Assembly (NCBI RefSeq): GCF_024345795.1
Contig: NZ_JAGQBU010000018.1
Coordinates: 1-58,683 of the forward strand
DNA length: 58,683 bases
DNA from: Synechococcus sp. J7-Johnson
Lineage (GTDB): Bacteria; Cyanobacteriota; Cyanobacteriia; PCC-6307; Cyanobiaceae
Direction: 5' to 3'
Shown: in pieces, positions 24,978-36,947 of the stretch
Layout of the letters: every line of letters starts with the position of its first letter
Position numbering within the stretch: position 1 is the first letter of the stretch
Made by a program: the position numbers and the translations under genes
The notes under the pieces: model-generated
Told to the model about the DNA's origin: nothing
The model's input: the letters and a program-made list of their open reading frames with translations, nothing else
Databases searched by the model: none

Positions 24978-26798
24978 ATGCGCAGCCACGGGTGCGGCGA
25001 TCTGCGCAGCAGCAGCGTCGATCAGGTCGTTGAGCTGAGTGGCTGGGTCGACCGCCGCCGCGACCACGGCGGGGTGATCTTCGTCGATCTGCGAGACCGC
25101 AGCGGCACCGTCCAGGTCACCGTCGATCCCGATCTGGGGCCCGAGGCCTTCGCCGTGGCGGAACACCTGCGCAATGAAACGGTGCTGCAGGTGCAGGGCC
25201 GGGTGCGGCTGCGGCCCCAGGAGTCGCTGAACACCCGCCTGGCCACCGGTGAGGTGGAGGTGCTCGCCAGCCGGCTCACGGTGCTGAATGTGGTGCGCAA
25301 GCCCCTGCCCTTCCCCGTGTCGGTGCACGACGAGGAGAACACCCGCGAGGAGCTGAGGCTGCGTCACCGCTACCTCGACCTGCGCCGCGAGCGCATGAAC
25401 GGCAACCTGCGCCTGCGGGCCCGCACGATCCAGGCCGCCCGCCGCTTCCTCGAAGACCAGGGCTTCATCGAGGTGGAAACCCCCGTGCTCACCCGCTCCA
25501 CCCCCGAGGGCGCCCGCGACTATCTGGTGCCATCGCGGGTGTGTGGCGGCGAGTGGTTCGCCCTGCCCCAGTCGCCCCAGCTGTTCAAGCAGCTGCTGAT
25601 GGTGGGCGGCATCGAGCGTTACTACCAGGTGGCCCGTTGCTTCCGCGACGAAGACCTTCGCGCCGACCGCCAGCCGGAGTTCACCCAGCTGGACATCGAG
25701 ATGAGCTTCATGGGCCAGGAGGAGATCCTCGAGCTCAACGAAGCCTTGATCGCCTCGATCTGGAAGGCCGTGAAGGGGATCGAGCTGCCGCGGCCCTTCC
25801 CCCGGCTCAGCTGGCATGAGGCCATGGAGCGCTACGGCACCGACCGGCCCGACACCCGCTACGGCATGGAGCTCACCAACGTGAGCGACCTGGTGGCCGG
25901 CATGGGATTCAAGGTGTTTTCAGGCGCGGTGGCGGCCGGCGGCTCCGTGAAGTGCATCGCCGTGCCAGGCGGCAATGACGCCCTCAGCAATGTGCGCATC
26001 AAGCCCGGCGGTGACGTGTTCAGCGAGGCCCAGGCCGCGGGCGCCGGTGGCCTGGCCTTCATCCGCGTGCGCGAGGGCGGCGAGATCGACACGATCGGCG
26101 CCATCAAGGACAACCTCAGCGCCACCACCAAGGCCGAGTTGCTGCAGCGCACCGGCGCCGTGCCCGGCACCCTGCTGCTCTTCGGAGCCGGCGACACCGC
26201 CACGGTGAACAAGGCTCTCGACCGGGTGCGTCAGTTTCTGGCCCGCGAGCTGAAGCTGGTGCCGCCCGAGCGGGAGAACGACACCTGGAACTTCCTCTGG
26301 GTGGTGGATTTTCCGATGTTCGAGTTCAACGCCGGCGAGAACCGCTTCGAGGCGCTGCACCACCCCTTCTGCGCCCCCAATACCGACGATCTCGGCAGCG
26401 ATCCGGCCCAGTGGGCGGCCACCCTGCCATGCGCCCGCGCCCAGGCCTATGACCTGGTGCTCAACGGCCTGGAACTGGGGGGCGGCTCACTGCGCATCCA
26501 CGATTCGGCCCTGCAGCGTCAGGTGCTGCAGACCATCGGTCTGCCCCCGGAGGAGGGCGAGCGCCAGTTCGGCTTCCTGATGGAGGCCCTCGACCTGGGC
26601 GCCCCGCCCCACGGCGGTCTGGCCTTCGGGATCGATCGCATGGTGATGCTGCTGGCCGGCGAGGAGTCGATCCGCGACACGATCGCCTTCCCCAAGACCC
26701 AGCAGGCCCGCTGCCTGCTCACCCAGGCCCCCGCCGACGTCGCCCCCCAGCAACTGGAGGATCTGCACGTGGCCAGCACCTGGGTGGAGCCGGAGTGA
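24978..26798 (+). CDS. aspS: Aspartyl-tRNA synthetase, bacterial type
   Basis: A 606-residue class II synthetase with the N-terminal OB-fold ([20 protein letters not shown]), motif 2 ([19 protein letters not shown]), the bacterial GAD insertion around residues 300-420, and motif 3 ([12 protein letters not shown]). It charges tRNA-Asp; many cyanobacterial forms also charge tRNA-Asn for later amidation, which I cannot judge here. Confidence 0.96.
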   Translation: MRSHGCGDLRSSSVDQVVELSGWVDRRRDHGGVIFVDLRDRSGTVQVTVDPDLGPEAFAVAEHLRNETVLQVQGRVRLRPQESLNTRLATGEVEVLASRLTVLNVVRKPLPFPVSVHDEENTREELRLRHRYLDLRRERMNGNLRLRARTIQAARRFLEDQGFIEVETPVLTRSTPEGARDYLVPSRVCGGEWFALPQSPQLFKQLLMVGGIERYYQVARCFRDEDLRADRQPEFTQLDIEMSFMGQEEILELNEALIASIWKAVKGIELPRPFPRLSWHEAMERYGTDRPDTRYGMELTNVSDLVAGMGFKVFSGAVAAGGSVKCIAVPGGNDALSNVRIKPGGDVFSEAQAAGAGGLAFIRVREGGEIDTIGAIKDNLSATTKAELLQRTGAVPGTLLLFGAGDTATVNKALDRVRQFLARELKLVPPERENDTWNFLWVVDFPMFEFNAGENRFEALHHPFCAPNTDDLGSDPAQWAATLPCARAQAYDLVLNGLELGGGSLRIHDSALQRQVLQTIGLPPEEGERQFGFLMEALDLGAPPHGGLAFGIDRMVMLLAGEESIRDTIAFPKTQQARCLLTQAPADVAPQQLEDLHVASTWVEPE

Positions 26799-26894
26799 CC
26801 GCGGCGAGACACGGCTGATCCCGAAGAGAAACCATCTGTTTCAGGTCGCCCATCGCCGCAAACCCGATGGTGATGGCAGTGCAATCCAGGGTTC

Positions 26895-28064
26895 GTGTCG
26901 GCAGGGTCAACAGCAGCGCTTCAAGGCAACCGGGATCACGAGCCCGGGGCGGCCCGGAACCAATCCCGTCTCCCCAGCAGGGCCAGCGCCGATCTGGTGC
27001 GGCTCTACCTCCAGGACATCGGCCGGGTGGACATGCTCAGCCAGGAGGAGGAGCTGCTGCTGGCCCGTCAGGTGCAGGCCCGTGAGGCTCTGCTGAGCCA
27101 GCGGCTGGAGCACGCCGCCGAGCTGCCGATCCTGCAGACCATGGTTGATCTGGAGCTGGTGCGCCAGCGGCTTGCCAGCCGCCTCACCCACCAGCCCTCC
27201 CATGGCCAGTGGGCGGAAGCCTGCGGCCTGCCCCTGGCCGAGCTGCGCCGAATCCTGCAGGAGGGCCACAGGACCTGGGCCGCTTGCCTGGAGCTCAGCC
27301 TCAGCGATCTCCAGCAACGGCTGCTGCGCGGTCGCCGTGCCCGTGACCGCATGATCCAGGCCAACCTACGCCTGGTGGTGGCGGTGGCCAAGAAGTATCA
27401 GAAGCGAGGGATGGAACTGCTCGATCTGGTTCAGGAGGGCACCCTGGGTCTGGAGCGGGCGGTGGAGAAATACGACCCCACCCGTGGCTTCCGCTTCAGC
27501 ACCTACGCCTACTGGTGGATTCGCCAGGGTGTCACCCGGGCGATCGCCACCCAGAGCCGCACGATCCGCCTGCCGGTCCACGTCACCGAGAAACTGAACC
27601 GGATCAAGAAAGCTCAGCGTCAGTTCGCCAGTGACCATGGCCGCACAGCCACTCTCAGCGAGCTGGCCCAGGCGCTGCAGTGGAGCGAGGATGCCGTGCG
27701 CCTCACCCTGCTGCGGGTGCCCCGCTCGATCTCCCTGGAGACCAGGGTTGGCCTCGAGCAGGACACCCCTCTGGGGGACCTGCTCGAGGACCCCAAAGAG
27801 ACCCCTGAGCAACGCCTCACCCGCCAGCACCTGCAGAGCGACCTCGACGCCCTGCTTGATGAACTCAGCCAGCGCGAGGCCGAGGTGATCCGCCTGCGCT
27901 ACGGCCTCAGCGATGACACCCCACGCACCCTGGCCCAGATCGGCGAGGGGATGCAGCTCTCGCGGGAGCGGGTGCGCCAGATCGAGACCAGGGCCCTGCA
28001 CAAGTTGCGCCAGCCGGCCCGGCGCGGCCGGATTCACGATTACCTCGCCAGCCTCGACGGCTGA
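26895..28064 (+). CDS. Group 2 sigma-70 family sigma factor
   Basis: A 389-residue primary-like sigma factor without the long region 1.1 of RpoD. Region 1.2 is [20 protein letters not shown]; region 2 has [20 protein letters not shown] and [20 protein letters not shown], the minus-10 recognition part; region 3 is [19 protein letters not shown]; region 4.2 has [19 protein letters not shown]. This is the pattern of non-essential cyanobacterial group 2 factors acting in stress or light responses. Start taken as GTG 26895, uncertain. A hairpin follows at 28084-28101, before a Dps gene that it could help regulate. Confidence 0.88.
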   Translation: MSAGSTAALQGNRDHEPGAARNQSRLPSRASADLVRLYLQDIGRVDMLSQEEELLLARQVQAREALLSQRLEHAAELPILQTMVDLELVRQRLASRLTHQPSHGQWAEACGLPLAELRRILQEGHRTWAACLELSLSDLQQRLLRGRRARDRMIQANLRLVVAVAKKYQKRGMELLDLVQEGTLGLERAVEKYDPTRGFRFSTYAYWWIRQGVTRAIATQSRTIRLPVHVTEKLNRIKKAQRQFASDHGRTATLSELAQALQWSEDAVRLTLLRVPRSISLETRVGLEQDTPLGDLLEDPKETPEQRLTRQHLQSDLDALLDELSQREAEVIRLRYGLSDDTPRTLAQIGEGMQLSRERVRQIETRALHKLRQPARRGRIHDYLASLDG

Positions 28065-28083
28065 GGCAGCCCGCTCGCACGCC

Positions 28084-28101
28084 CCAGGGGACGCCCCCTG
28101 G
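28084..28101. terminator. Hairpin after the sigma factor gene
   Basis: CCAGGGG-ACGC-CCCCTGG forms a seven-base GC stem 20 bases after the sigma factor stop and 50 bases before the dps start. No T-run follows on the plus strand, so termination strength is doubtful. Confidence 0.45.
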
Positions 28102-28150
28102 ACGCCGGCGCCGGTGCTGGACTAAACCGGATTCATTCCGCCCTGGTTCC

Positions 28151-28648
28151 GTGAGTAACGCCCCAGCCATCACTGCACCTCCGATCGACATCGGCATCTC
28201 CGATGACCAGCGCCAGCAGATCGCGGCCGGGCTTGGCCGGGTGCTGGCCGACAGTTACGTGCTTTATGGCAAGACCCACGGCTTCCACTGGAACGTGACC
28301 GGGCCGATGTTCAACACGCTCCACCTGATGTTCATGGAGCAGTACACCGAGCTCTGGAACGCGCTCGACGTGATCGCCGAGCGCATCCGCGCCCTCGGCT
28401 GCCCAGCTCCCTTCGGCGGCTCCCGCTTCGCTGCCCTCTCCTCGATCGAGGAAACCCACGGCCATCCCGCCGCGCTCGAGATGGTGCGTGAGCTGGTGCT
28501 CGGCCACGAGGCTGTGGCCCGCACCGCCCGCAGCCTCTTCTCGCTGGTGGAAACCGCCGGCGACCAGCCCACCGCCGACCTGCTCACCCAGCGGCTGCAG
28601 ATCCACGAGAAAACCGCCTGGATGTTGCGCAGTCTCCTTGAGGCCTGA
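28151..28648 (+). CDS. Dps-family ferritin-like DNA protection protein
   Basis: A 165-residue Dps-like protein. The N-terminal helix has [20 protein letters not shown] pattern residues ([11 protein letters not shown]), with His pairs for the inter-subunit ferroxidase site, then [20 protein letters not shown] with acidic ligands. Dps dodecamers oxidise and store iron and protect DNA from peroxide. The start is a GTG at 28151. A long inverted repeat follows immediately. Confidence 0.9.
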   Translation: MSNAPAITAPPIDIGISDDQRQQIAAGLGRVLADSYVLYGKTHGFHWNVTGPMFNTLHLMFMEQYTELWNALDVIAERIRALGCPAPFGGSRFAALSSIEETHGHPAALEMVRELVLGHEAVARTARSLFSLVETAGDQPTADLLTQRLQIHEKTAWMLRSLLEA

Positions 28649-28650
28649 AC

Positions 28651-28718
28651 CACCTGGGCCTGGCGGCAGGCCGTATTGCCCGCGCAGCGGGCGCGACGGC
28701 CAGAGCCAGGCCCAGGTG
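28651..28718. repeat. Long inverted repeat with nested hairpin
   Basis: CACCTGGGCCTGG (28651-28663) is repeated perfectly as its reverse complement at 28706-28718. Inside the 42-base loop is a second perfect hairpin, GCCCGC-GCA-GCGGGC (28678-28692). It begins two bases after the dps stop, so it is probably a structured terminator or 3' end stabiliser for the dps message. Confidence 0.75.
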
Positions 28719-28752
28719 ATTCAGGCAAGGAGCCTTGGGGCGGGCTCGATAG

Positions 28753-30453
<1,701 letters not shown>

Positions 30454-30590
30454 GCGCCCAGCTGGATTGGATGGAGCAGGGCTGCCGGTGTTCCGCTGTG
30501 AGTCCTCCTGCGGGAAAGCGGGGATCGAGGCCTTTTGTTGTGCAGCTGAGCGTCCGGTCTTCGCTTCCTAGGGTGAGTTCCGTTTGCGCC

Positions 30591-31253
30591 GTGGCCGTGC
30601 CCCCAGCCGGACTCCCGGTGGTGGAAACCTTCCACTCCCTTCAGGGTGAGGGAGTGCACGCTGGCCGCAGCGCCTTCTTCATCCGGCTGGCTGGCTGCTC
30701 GGTGGGCTGCAGCTGGTGTGACACCAAGCATTCCTGGCCGGTGGAGGCCCATCCCCACCGCCGCCTCCAGGATCTGGCGGTGGACACCGCGGCTGCTGCT
30801 GCTTCCGGTGCCGCCTTTGTGGTGATCACCGGCGGTGAACCCCTGCATCACAACCTCGATCCGCTCTGCGCGGCCCTGCGGCGAGGCCGAAGCACCGGCG
30901 CCAGCTCCTGGCCGCTCCCTCTGCACCTGGAAACCAGCGGCGTCGATCCGCTCTCCGGCCGCTTCGAGTGGATCACCCTCTCGCCCAAGCGCCACAGGCC
31001 GGCCACTGCCGAGCTGCTCGCGGCCTGCCACGAGCTCAAGGTGGTGATCCACGAGAGCGCTGATCTGGCCTTCGCGGAGGCGATGGCTGACGCCGCCCTT
31101 GCTGCCCGCCCGGCGGTCAGCGAGGTTCCCCAGCTGCTCCTGCAGCCTGCCTGGGGAAGTGCGGCGGGCCAGGAGCTGGCGATCCAGCACGTGCGCCGCA
31201 ACCCGGCCTGGCGCCTCAGCCTGCAGAGCCACAAATGGCTTGGGCTGCGCTGA
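30591..31253 (+). CDS. queE: 7-carboxy-7-deazaguanine synthase
   Basis: A radical SAM enzyme of about 220 residues. The cluster motif is [14 protein letters not shown], in the CxxxCxxC spacing, preceded by [20 protein letters not shown], which is characteristic of Que[12 protein letters not shown] is the glycine-rich SAM motif. It converts 6-carboxytetrahydropterin to the 7-deazaguanine precursor of queuosine. The start is uncertain: GTG 30591 is taken, with GTG 30573 or 30597 as alternatives. It is followed closely by hisS. Confidence 0.9.
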   Translation: MAVPPAGLPVVETFHSLQGEGVHAGRSAFFIRLAGCSVGCSWCDTKHSWPVEAHPHRRLQDLAVDTAAAAASGAAFVVITGGEPLHHNLDPLCAALRRGRSTGASSWPLPLHLETSGVDPLSGRFEWITLSPKRHRPATAELLAACHELKVVIHESADLAFAEAMADAALAARPAVSEVPQLLLQPAWGSAAGQELAIQHVRRNPAWRLSLQSHKWLGLR

Positions 31254-31288
31254 GGGCGGGCCCCAGCGATCCCGCAAACTGTGAGCGA

Positions 31289-32653
31289 GTGAGCAACGCG
31301 GGCGTGGAGAAGCTGCAGAGCCTTCGGGGCATGGTTGATCTGCTGCCGGAGCAGATGCCCCTGTGGCAGCAGATCGAAGCCACGGTCCGCGCCCAGTTCG
31401 AGCGGGCCGCCCTGCGGGAGATCCGCACGCCGCTGCTGGAGGTCACCGAGCTGTTCGCCCGCGGCATCGGCGAAGCCACCGACGTGGTGGGCAAGGAGAT
31501 GTACACCTTCCTCGATCGGGGCGAGCGCAGCTGCACCCTGCGGCCTGAGGGCACCGCTTCGGTGGTGCGAGCCGCCCTGCAGCATGGCCTGCTCAGCCAG
31601 GGGACCCAGCGGCTCTGGTACACGGGGCCGATGTTTCGCTATGAGCGGCCCCAGGCAGGGCGCCAGCGCCAGTTCCACCAGGTGGGAATCGAGCTGCTCG
31701 GCTTTGCCGACCCCCGCAGCGACGCCGAGGCGATTGCGATCGCCTGGGATCTGCTCAGCGAGCTGGCGGTCGGCGGCCTGGCGCTGGAACTCAATTCCCT
31801 TGGTGATCCGGCCGATCGCGCCGCCTATCGCACCACCCTGGTGAGCTGGCTGCAGCAGCACCAGGAGCAACTCGATGCCGATTCAAGGGAGCGGATCACG
31901 ACCAATCCCCTGCGCATCCTCGACAGCAAGAACGCCGACACCCAGGCGGTTCTGGCCGAGGCCCCGCTGCTGATCGACAGCCTGAGTGATGCCAGCCGTG
32001 AGCGATTCAATGCTGTGCGCCGCGGCCTCGACGCCCTGGAGATTCCCTATCAGCTCAATCCCCGGCTGGTGCGCGGCCTCGATTACTACACCCACACCGC
32101 CTTCGAGATCACCAGCAGCCAGCTCGGCGCCCAGGCCACCGTCTGTGGCGGCGGCCGCTACGACGGCCTGATCGAGCGGCTGGGCGGGCCGCCCACGGCG
32201 GCGATCGGCTGGGCGATCGGCCTGGAGCGGCTGGTGCTGCTGCTGGCCCAGGCCCAGGCCGCCGGCACTGTCGCCCTCACCCCACCCACTCCAGACGTCT
32301 ATCTGGTCAGCCGCGGCGAGCAGGCCGAGCGCCAGGCGCTGGTGCTCTCCCGCCAGTTGCGCCAGGCCGGCCGAAGCGTGGAGCTCGATCTCACCGGCGC
32401 GGCCTTCGGCAAGCAGCTCAAGCGGGCCGACCGCTCCGGCGCCCCCTGGGCCGTGGTGATCGGTGAGGGGGAAGCCGAGCAGGGGGTGGTGCTGCTCAAG
32501 GACCTGCGCCGCGGCGGTAAAGCCGCTGAGGTGAACGATGATCTTGCCGAGGAACGCCTGGAGCCGGACGACTTGCTCATTAGGTTTCAGGCCAGCCCCA
32601 TCCAGCGCGAGATGATCATCGGACTTGACCCCATGCCCCAGTCAACGCCGTGA
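31289..32653 (+). CDS. hisS: Histidyl-tRNA synthetase
   Basis: A 454-residue class II synthetase. It begins with [14 protein letters not shown], has motif 2 [20 protein letters not shown], the histidine A motif [15 protein letters not shown], and motif 3 [12 protein letters not shown], then an anticodon-binding domain. A GTG start at 31289 fits the family better than the ATG upstream, which would overlap queE. Its stop overlaps the ugd start by four bases. Confidence 0.96.
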   Translation: MSNAGVEKLQSLRGMVDLLPEQMPLWQQIEATVRAQFERAALREIRTPLLEVTELFARGIGEATDVVGKEMYTFLDRGERSCTLRPEGTASVVRAALQHGLLSQGTQRLWYTGPMFRYERPQAGRQRQFHQVGIELLGFADPRSDAEAIAIAWDLLSELAVGGLALELNSLGDPADRAAYRTTLVSWLQQHQEQLDADSRERITTNPLRILDSKNADTQAVLAEAPLLIDSLSDASRERFNAVRRGLDALEIPYQLNPRLVRGLDYYTHTAFEITSSQLGAQATVCGGGRYDGLIERLGGPPTAAIGWAIGLERLVLLLAQAQAAGTVALTPPTPDVYLVSRGEQAERQALVLSRQLRQAGRSVELDLTGAAFGKQLKRADRSGAPWAVVIGEGEAEQGVVLLKDLRRGGKAAEVNDDLAEERLEPDDLLIRFQASPIQREMIIGLDPMPQSTP

Positions 32654-34056
32654 GATCCGTTCAGACCATCTGTTGCATTGGGGCGGGCTACGTGGGGGGG
32701 CCCACTATGGCTGTGATCGCTGATCGTTGCCCCGGGATTCAGGTGACCCTCGTGGATCTCAATGCGGCCAGGATTGCGGCCTGGAACGATCCCAACCTGA
32801 GCAGACTGCCGGTTTATGAACCAGGGCTTGCAGATGTGGTGGGTCGTTGCCGGGGCCGCAATCTCCACTTCACCACCGAGGTGGATGGCGCGATCGCGTC
32901 GGCTGACATGGTGTTCCTCTCCGTGAACACCCCCACAAAGACCCGGGGGCTTGGTGCTGGGCAGGCTTCGGATCTGCGATGGATCGAGGCTTCTGCGCGG
33001 CAGGTTGCTGCCCAGGCCACAGGTCACACGATCGTGGTGGAGAAAAGCACGTTGCCCGTGCGCACTGCTGAAACCATCAAGGAGATTCTCGGGGCTTCCC
33101 AGGCGCTCGGTACTGAGGGCAGCAAGAGTTTTTCCGTTCTCTCCAACCCCGAATTCCTGGCAGAGGGCACCGCCATCACCGATCTGGAGAACCCAGATCG
33201 TGTGTTGATCGGTGGTGAGGATCCTGATGCCATTAACGCCTTGGCCGAGATCTACGGACATTGGGTGAATCCTGAGCGGATTTTGCGCACCAATCTCTGG
33301 AGCAGCGAACTCTCCAAGCTCACCGCGAATGCCTTCCTTGCACAGCGTATTTCCTCAATCAATGCTATTGCTGCCCTCTGCGAGGCTACCGGGGCGGATG
33401 TGAAGGAGGTGGCTCGGGCCATTGGCGCTGATTCGCGTCTTGGATCGAAATTCCTCTCCGCCGGCCCTGGCTTTGGTGGAAGTTGCTTCCGCAAGGACAT
33501 TCTCAATCTGGTCTATCTCTGCCGCCACTACGGCCTGGAGGAGGCCGCCCATTATTGGGAGCAGGTGGTGGATTTCAACAGTTGGCAGCAGCAGCGCATC
33601 GCTCGCCTGGTTGTACGCAAGCTGTTCGGCACCGTGAGCGGCAAACGTCTGGCGGTGCTCGGCTTTGCGTTCAAAGCTGACACCAACGACACCCGGGAAT
33701 CACCGGCGATCGGGATCTGCCATGACTTGCTCGAGGAGGGGGCTCACCTGGCGATCCATGATCCCAAAGCGGCTCCACAGCAGATCGCCACCGATCTGGC
33801 CTGTCCACCCTCCAGCCCTGGCCAGGGATTGGCGGAGCTAGGCAGCTGGGACGTGGCGACGGATGTCCGCGAGGCTGTGGAGGGCGCCGATGCTGTGATT
33901 GTGCTCACCGAATGGAGCCAGTTCCGGCGGCTTGATTGGAACAGCTTGGCCAGCAGAATGCGACGCCCTGCCTGGTTGTTCGATGTCCGCGCCATCACCG
34001 ATGCCGAGGCGGCCCGTGCCGCCGGGCTCAAGGTCTGGCGAGTTGGAGAAGGTTGA
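32650..34056 (+). CDS. ugd: UDP-glucose 6-dehydrogenase
   Basis: A 468-residue enzyme oxidising UDP-glucose to UDP-glucuronate with two NAD+. The NAD-binding start is [20 protein letters not shown], and the catalytic cysteine lies in [20 protein letters not shown]. Length and this block resemble the eukaryote-like UGDH group more than the short bacterial type. The start is a GTG overlapping the hisS stop. UDP-glucuronate is the substrate of both genes that follow, so the three form a pathway module. The base composition is visibly less GC-rich than in hisS. Confidence 0.94.
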   Translation: MRSVQTICCIGAGYVGGPTMAVIADRCPGIQVTLVDLNAARIAAWNDPNLSRLPVYEPGLADVVGRCRGRNLHFTTEVDGAIASADMVFLSVNTPTKTRGLGAGQASDLRWIEASARQVAAQATGHTIVVEKSTLPVRTAETIKEILGASQALGTEGSKSFSVLSNPEFLAEGTAITDLENPDRVLIGGEDPDAINALAEIYGHWVNPERILRTNLWSSELSKLTANAFLAQRISSINAIAALCEATGADVKEVARAIGADSRLGSKFLSAGPGFGGSCFRKDILNLVYLCRHYGLEEAAHYWEQVVDFNSWQQQRIARLVVRKLFGTVSGKRLAVLGFAFKADTNDTRESPAIGICHDLLEEGAHLAIHDPKAAPQQIATDLACPPSSPGQGLAELGSWDVATDVREAVEGADAVIVLTEWSQFRRLDWNSLASRMRRPAWLFDVRAITDAEAARAAGLKVWRVGEG

Positions 34057-34060
34057 AGTG

Positions 34061-35011
34061 ATGAGCACATCAACCAGGCGTAATCTCGTGACTGGTGGTG
34101 CCGGTTTCGTGGGCTCCACCCTTGTCGACCGGCTGATGGAGGCTGGTGAGGAGGTGATCTGTCTCGACAACTACTACACCGGCTCCAAGGCCAATGTGGC
34201 GCGCTGGATTGGCGATCCAAGTTTTGAGCTGATCCGCCACGATGTCACAGAGCCGATTCGCCTGGAGGTCGACCGGATCTGGCATCTGGCCTGTCCGGCG
34301 TCGCCACGTCATTACCAGTCGAACCCGATCAAGACTGCGAAAACCAGCTTTCTCGGCACCTACAATATGCTCGGCTTGGCGCGGCGTGTAGGTGCGCGAT
34401 TGCTCCTGGCCAGTACCAGTGAGGTGTATGGAGATCCCGAGGTGCATCCCCAGCCCGAAACCTATCGAGGCTGTGTAAATCCGATCGGGATCCGCTCCTG
34501 TTACGACGAGGGCAAACGCATCGCCGAAGCACTTTGCTTCGATTATCAGCGCATGCATGGCACTGAGATACGGGTAGCCAGGATCTTCAACACCTACGGC
34601 CCGCGCATGTTCCCGGATGATGGTCGGGTGGTGAGCAACTTCATCGTGCAGGCTCTCCGCGGTGAGTCGCTCACGCTCTATGGCGATGGCAGTCAGACCC
34701 GCAGTTTCTGCTATGTGGACGATCTGGTGGAAGGCCTGATCCGGCTGATGAACGGAGCGCACACAGGCCCCATCAACATCGGTAACCCTGGTGAATTCAC
34801 GATCCGGCAACTGGCTGAGCAGGTGATCAATCGCATCAACCCGGGTTTGCCACTTACCTACTTGCCTCTCCCGCAGGACGATCCTTTACAGCGTCAGCCC
34901 GTAATTGATCTGGCTCGTCGGGAGCTGGGCTGGGAGCCGAAGATTCCGCTGGAGGAGGGACTGGGACCAACGATTGCTTATTTCCGTAAGGCTCTTGGAA
35001 TCGAAAGATGA
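34061..35011 (+). CDS. UDP-glucuronate decarboxylase (UDP-xylose synthase)
   Basis: A 316-residue extended short-chain dehydrogenase. It has the nucleotide motif [16 protein letters not shown], the family stretch [13 protein letters not shown], the decarboxylase-type [33 protein letters not shown] and the catalytic CYDEGKR (YxxxK). It converts UDP-glucuronate to UDP-xylose. It starts four bases after the ugd stop and overlaps the next gene by four bases. Confidence 0.92.
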   Translation: MSTSTRRNLVTGGAGFVGSTLVDRLMEAGEEVICLDNYYTGSKANVARWIGDPSFELIRHDVTEPIRLEVDRIWHLACPASPRHYQSNPIKTAKTSFLGTYNMLGLARRVGARLLLASTSEVYGDPEVHPQPETYRGCVNPIGIRSCYDEGKRIAEALCFDYQRMHGTEIRVARIFNTYGPRMFPDDGRVVSNFIVQALRGESLTLYGDGSQTRSFCYVDDLVEGLIRLMNGAHTGPINIGNPGEFTIRQLAEQVINRINPGLPLTYLPLPQDDPLQRQPVIDLARRELGWEPKIPLEEGLGPTIAYFRKALGIER

Positions 35012-36066
35012 CGGTCCTGGTCACAGGCGCCGCCGGTTTTATCGGTGCGGCTGTTTGTCGAGTGCTCCTGCAACGCGGTGAGCGGGTGGTGGGTTTGGAT
35101 AATACCAATGATTACTACGACACCACTCTCAAGCTGGCGCGGCTGGCGGACCTGAACGATCTTTCCGCTGCTTTACAGAGCCAGGCTGAAGAAGAAGTCA
35201 AGGGACAGGGTCGGGGCGCCTTCAGCTTCCACAAACTTGATCTCGAGGATCGCACTGGCATCGAGACTCTCTTTGCAGCTGATCGCCCTCGGGCTGTTGT
35301 CCACCTCGCCGCCCAGGCCGGTGTGCGCTACTCGATCGAGAGCCCGGCGGCCTACATCCAGAGCAATCTGGTGGGGTTCGGCCACATCCTTGAAGGCTGC
35401 CGCCACCACAGCGTCGAGCACCTTGTGTATGCCTCGAGCAGCTCGGTGTATGGCGGCAACCGGCGCATGCCTTTCTCTGAGCAGCATCCGGTGAACCATC
35501 CGGTGAGTCTCTATGCAGCCACAAAGAAGGCCAATGAGTTGATGGCTCACACCTACAGCCATCTCTATGGGCTGCCGGCCACTGGGCTGCGCTTTTTCAC
35601 CGTCTATGGCCCCTGGGGCCGTCCAGATATGGCGCCGATGCTGTTCGCCAAGGCGATCCTGGCGGGTGAGCCGATCCGGGTGTTCAACCATGGCCGCATG
35701 CAGCGTGACTTCACTTACATCGACGACATTGTGGAAGGGGTGATCCGCTGCCTCGACAAGCCGGCCACCCCGGATCCAGATTTCGACCCGCTCGATCCCA
35801 ACCCGGCCACGGCGGCGGCGCCCCACCGGATCTTCAACATCGGCAACAGCCAGCCCACACCACTGCTGCGCTTCATCGAGCTGCTCGAAGACGCCCTGGG
35901 GGTGAAGGCCATCCGTCAGTTCGAGCCCATGCAACCGGGGGATGTGCCTGCCACCGCCGCTGACACCTCAGCGCTTGAGGCTTGGATTGGCTTCGCTCCC
36001 CACACCCCCCTCGAGGTGGGAATCGGCCATTTCGCCCGCTGGTATCGCGAGTACTACGGCGTCTGA
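35008..36066 (+). CDS. NAD-dependent epimerase, probable UDP-glucuronate 4-epimerase
   Basis: A 352-residue extended SDR enzyme. Its motifs are [55 protein letters not shown] and the catalytic [19 protein letters not shown] and the whole layout fit the GAE/CapI group that interconverts UDP-glucuronate and UDP-galacturonate. With the two upstream genes it gives UDP-xylose and UDP-galacturonate from one precursor, for surface polysaccharide. A hairpin lies just beyond the stop, but its T-run direction suits the opposite strand. Confidence 0.88.
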   Translation: MTVLVTGAAGFIGAAVCRVLLQRGERVVGLDNTNDYYDTTLKLARLADLNDLSAALQSQAEEEVKGQGRGAFSFHKLDLEDRTGIETLFAADRPRAVVHLAAQAGVRYSIESPAAYIQSNLVGFGHILEGCRHHSVEHLVYASSSSVYGGNRRMPFSEQHPVNHPVSLYAATKKANELMAHTYSHLYGLPATGLRFFTVYGPWGRPDMAPMLFAKAILAGEPIRVFNHGRMQRDFTYIDDIVEGVIRCLDKPATPDPDFDPLDPNPATAAAPHRIFNIGNSQPTPLLRFIELLEDALGVKAIRQFEPMQPGDVPATAADTSALEAWIGFAPHTPLEVGIGHFARWYREYYGV

Positions 36067-36079
36067 TTGCACTGCCATT

Positions 36080-36102
36080 AAAAATGGGCCCCATCGGGGC
36101 CC
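36080..36102 (-). terminator. Intrinsic terminator of the psbEFLJ operon
   Basis: Read on the minus strand, a seven-base GC stem GGGCCCC-GAT-GGGGCCC is followed directly by ATTTTTAATGG, a classical U-run. It lies 28 bases beyond the psbJ stop. On the plus strand it is also just after the epimerase gene and could work both ways. Confidence 0.85.
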
Positions 36103-36129
36103 TGGATTCGGGTGGAACGGCACTGAATA

Positions 36130-36330
36130 TCAGGCCGAACCCAGGCCCACGTAGGAGCCGTAGAAGAACAGGCCCACCACAAAGATCACCGCGATGCCAC
36201 CGGCGGTGGCAACCAGCCAGAGGGGGAGAACCCCTTCGGTCCAGCGGCTCTTCCAGGCCACGGCTGGCCTGCCATCAGGAAGACGGTCGGGAAGTCGACC
36301 GTCTGGCAAACCGGATTTCTTGCCGCTCAT
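36130..36330 (-). CDS. psbJ: Photosystem II protein J
   Basis: A 66-residue single-span photosystem II subunit. The C-terminal half has the conserved [20 protein letters not shown] membrane helix followed by [11 protein letters not shown]. The N-terminal extension is basic and longer than in many cyanobacteria. Last gene of psbE-psbF-psbL-psbJ. Confidence 0.95.
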   Translation of the reverse strand: MSGKKSGLPDGRLPDRLPDGRPAVAWKSRWTEGVLPLWLVATAGGIAVIFVVGLFFYGSYVGLGSA

Positions 36331-36345
36331 GGCTGTGTCTCCCGA

Positions 36346-36465
36346 TCAGTTGAAGAAGTAGCTGGTGAAAAGCACTCCGATCACGAACACAAACAGGAGC
36401 CCCAGATAGAGGCTCGTGCGGTTCATTTCGACCGGAAGGTTGTTCGGGTTGGGGTTGCGCTGCAT
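36346..36465 (-). CDS. psbL: Photosystem II protein L
   Basis: A 39-residue subunit. It begins [20 protein letters not shown] and has one membrane helix ([19 protein letters not shown]), needed for assembly of the photosystem II dimer and plastoquinone-side electron transfer. It lies between psbF and psbJ. Confidence 0.96.
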   Translation of the reverse strand: MQRNPNPNNLPVEMNRTSLYLGLLFVFVIGVLFTSYFFN

Positions 36466-36473
36466 GGTGATGT

Positions 36474-36608
36474 TCAGCGACGGACGAACTGCATAGCTGC
36501 CAGGGCACCCAGGAAAAAGACCGTGGGGATACCCAGCGCATGCAAAGACAACCACCGAACCGTGAAGATCGGATAGTTGCGGGGCGTGGTGCTCGGTGAC
36601 TGGGTCAT
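36474..36608 (-). CDS. psbF: Cytochrome b559 subunit beta
   Basis: A 44-residue protein read directly from the minus strand, too short for most gene finders. It runs [20 protein letters not shown] then [24 protein letters not shown]; the heme-ligand histidine is in LHALG. It forms cytochrome b559 with PsbE. It starts four bases after psbE ends and its stop lies eight bases before the psbL start. Confidence 0.97.
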   Translation of the reverse strand: MTQSPSTTPRNYPIFTVRWLSLHALGIPTVFFLGALAAMQFVRR

Positions 36609-36611
36609 GGC

Positions 36612-36860
36612 TTATTGCAAGCGCTGATCGAGCTGGCCCTTGCCTTCGAAACGCTTGCTCACCACCGGTGCCTTGGCTTCCTGGGCCTGGAAGTAGGCAT
36701 CGGGGCGAGGCGTACCGAAGGCGTCGTAAGCCAGACCGGTGGAGACGAACAGAAAGCCCGCCAGAAAGATCGCCGGCAAGGTGACGGCGTGGATCACCCA
36801 GTAACGGATGCTCGTAATAATCTCGAAGAACGGACGTTCCCCGGTGGAGCCGGCAGCCAT
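36612..36860 (-). CDS. psbE: Cytochrome b559 subunit alpha
   Basis: An 82-residue protein beginning [20 protein letters not shown]; the heme-ligand histidine is in [13 protein letters not shown]. It is an essential core subunit of photosystem II. The ATG four residues inside the longest frame matches the family. The gap of 87 bases to ycf48 should contain any separate psbE promoter. Confidence 0.97.
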   Translation of the reverse strand: MAAGSTGERPFFEIITSIRYWVIHAVTLPAIFLAGFLFVSTGLAYDAFGTPRPDAYFQAQEAKAPVVSKRFEGKGQLDQRLQ

Positions 36861-36947
36861 AGCAGCGGGCAATTCAGCTAGTGGATCTTAGGCCTTGGGG
36901 TCGCTTGGGGGCGAGCGGTGCCCCCTGTTGGTTACACAGGGATGCAG

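Noticed and set aside
23367-25817. An 816-codon minus-strand frame covering gcvT and the start of aspS
   Set aside because: Only the last 83 codons, beyond gcvT, look like a protein. The rest is antisense shadow of gcvT and aspS.
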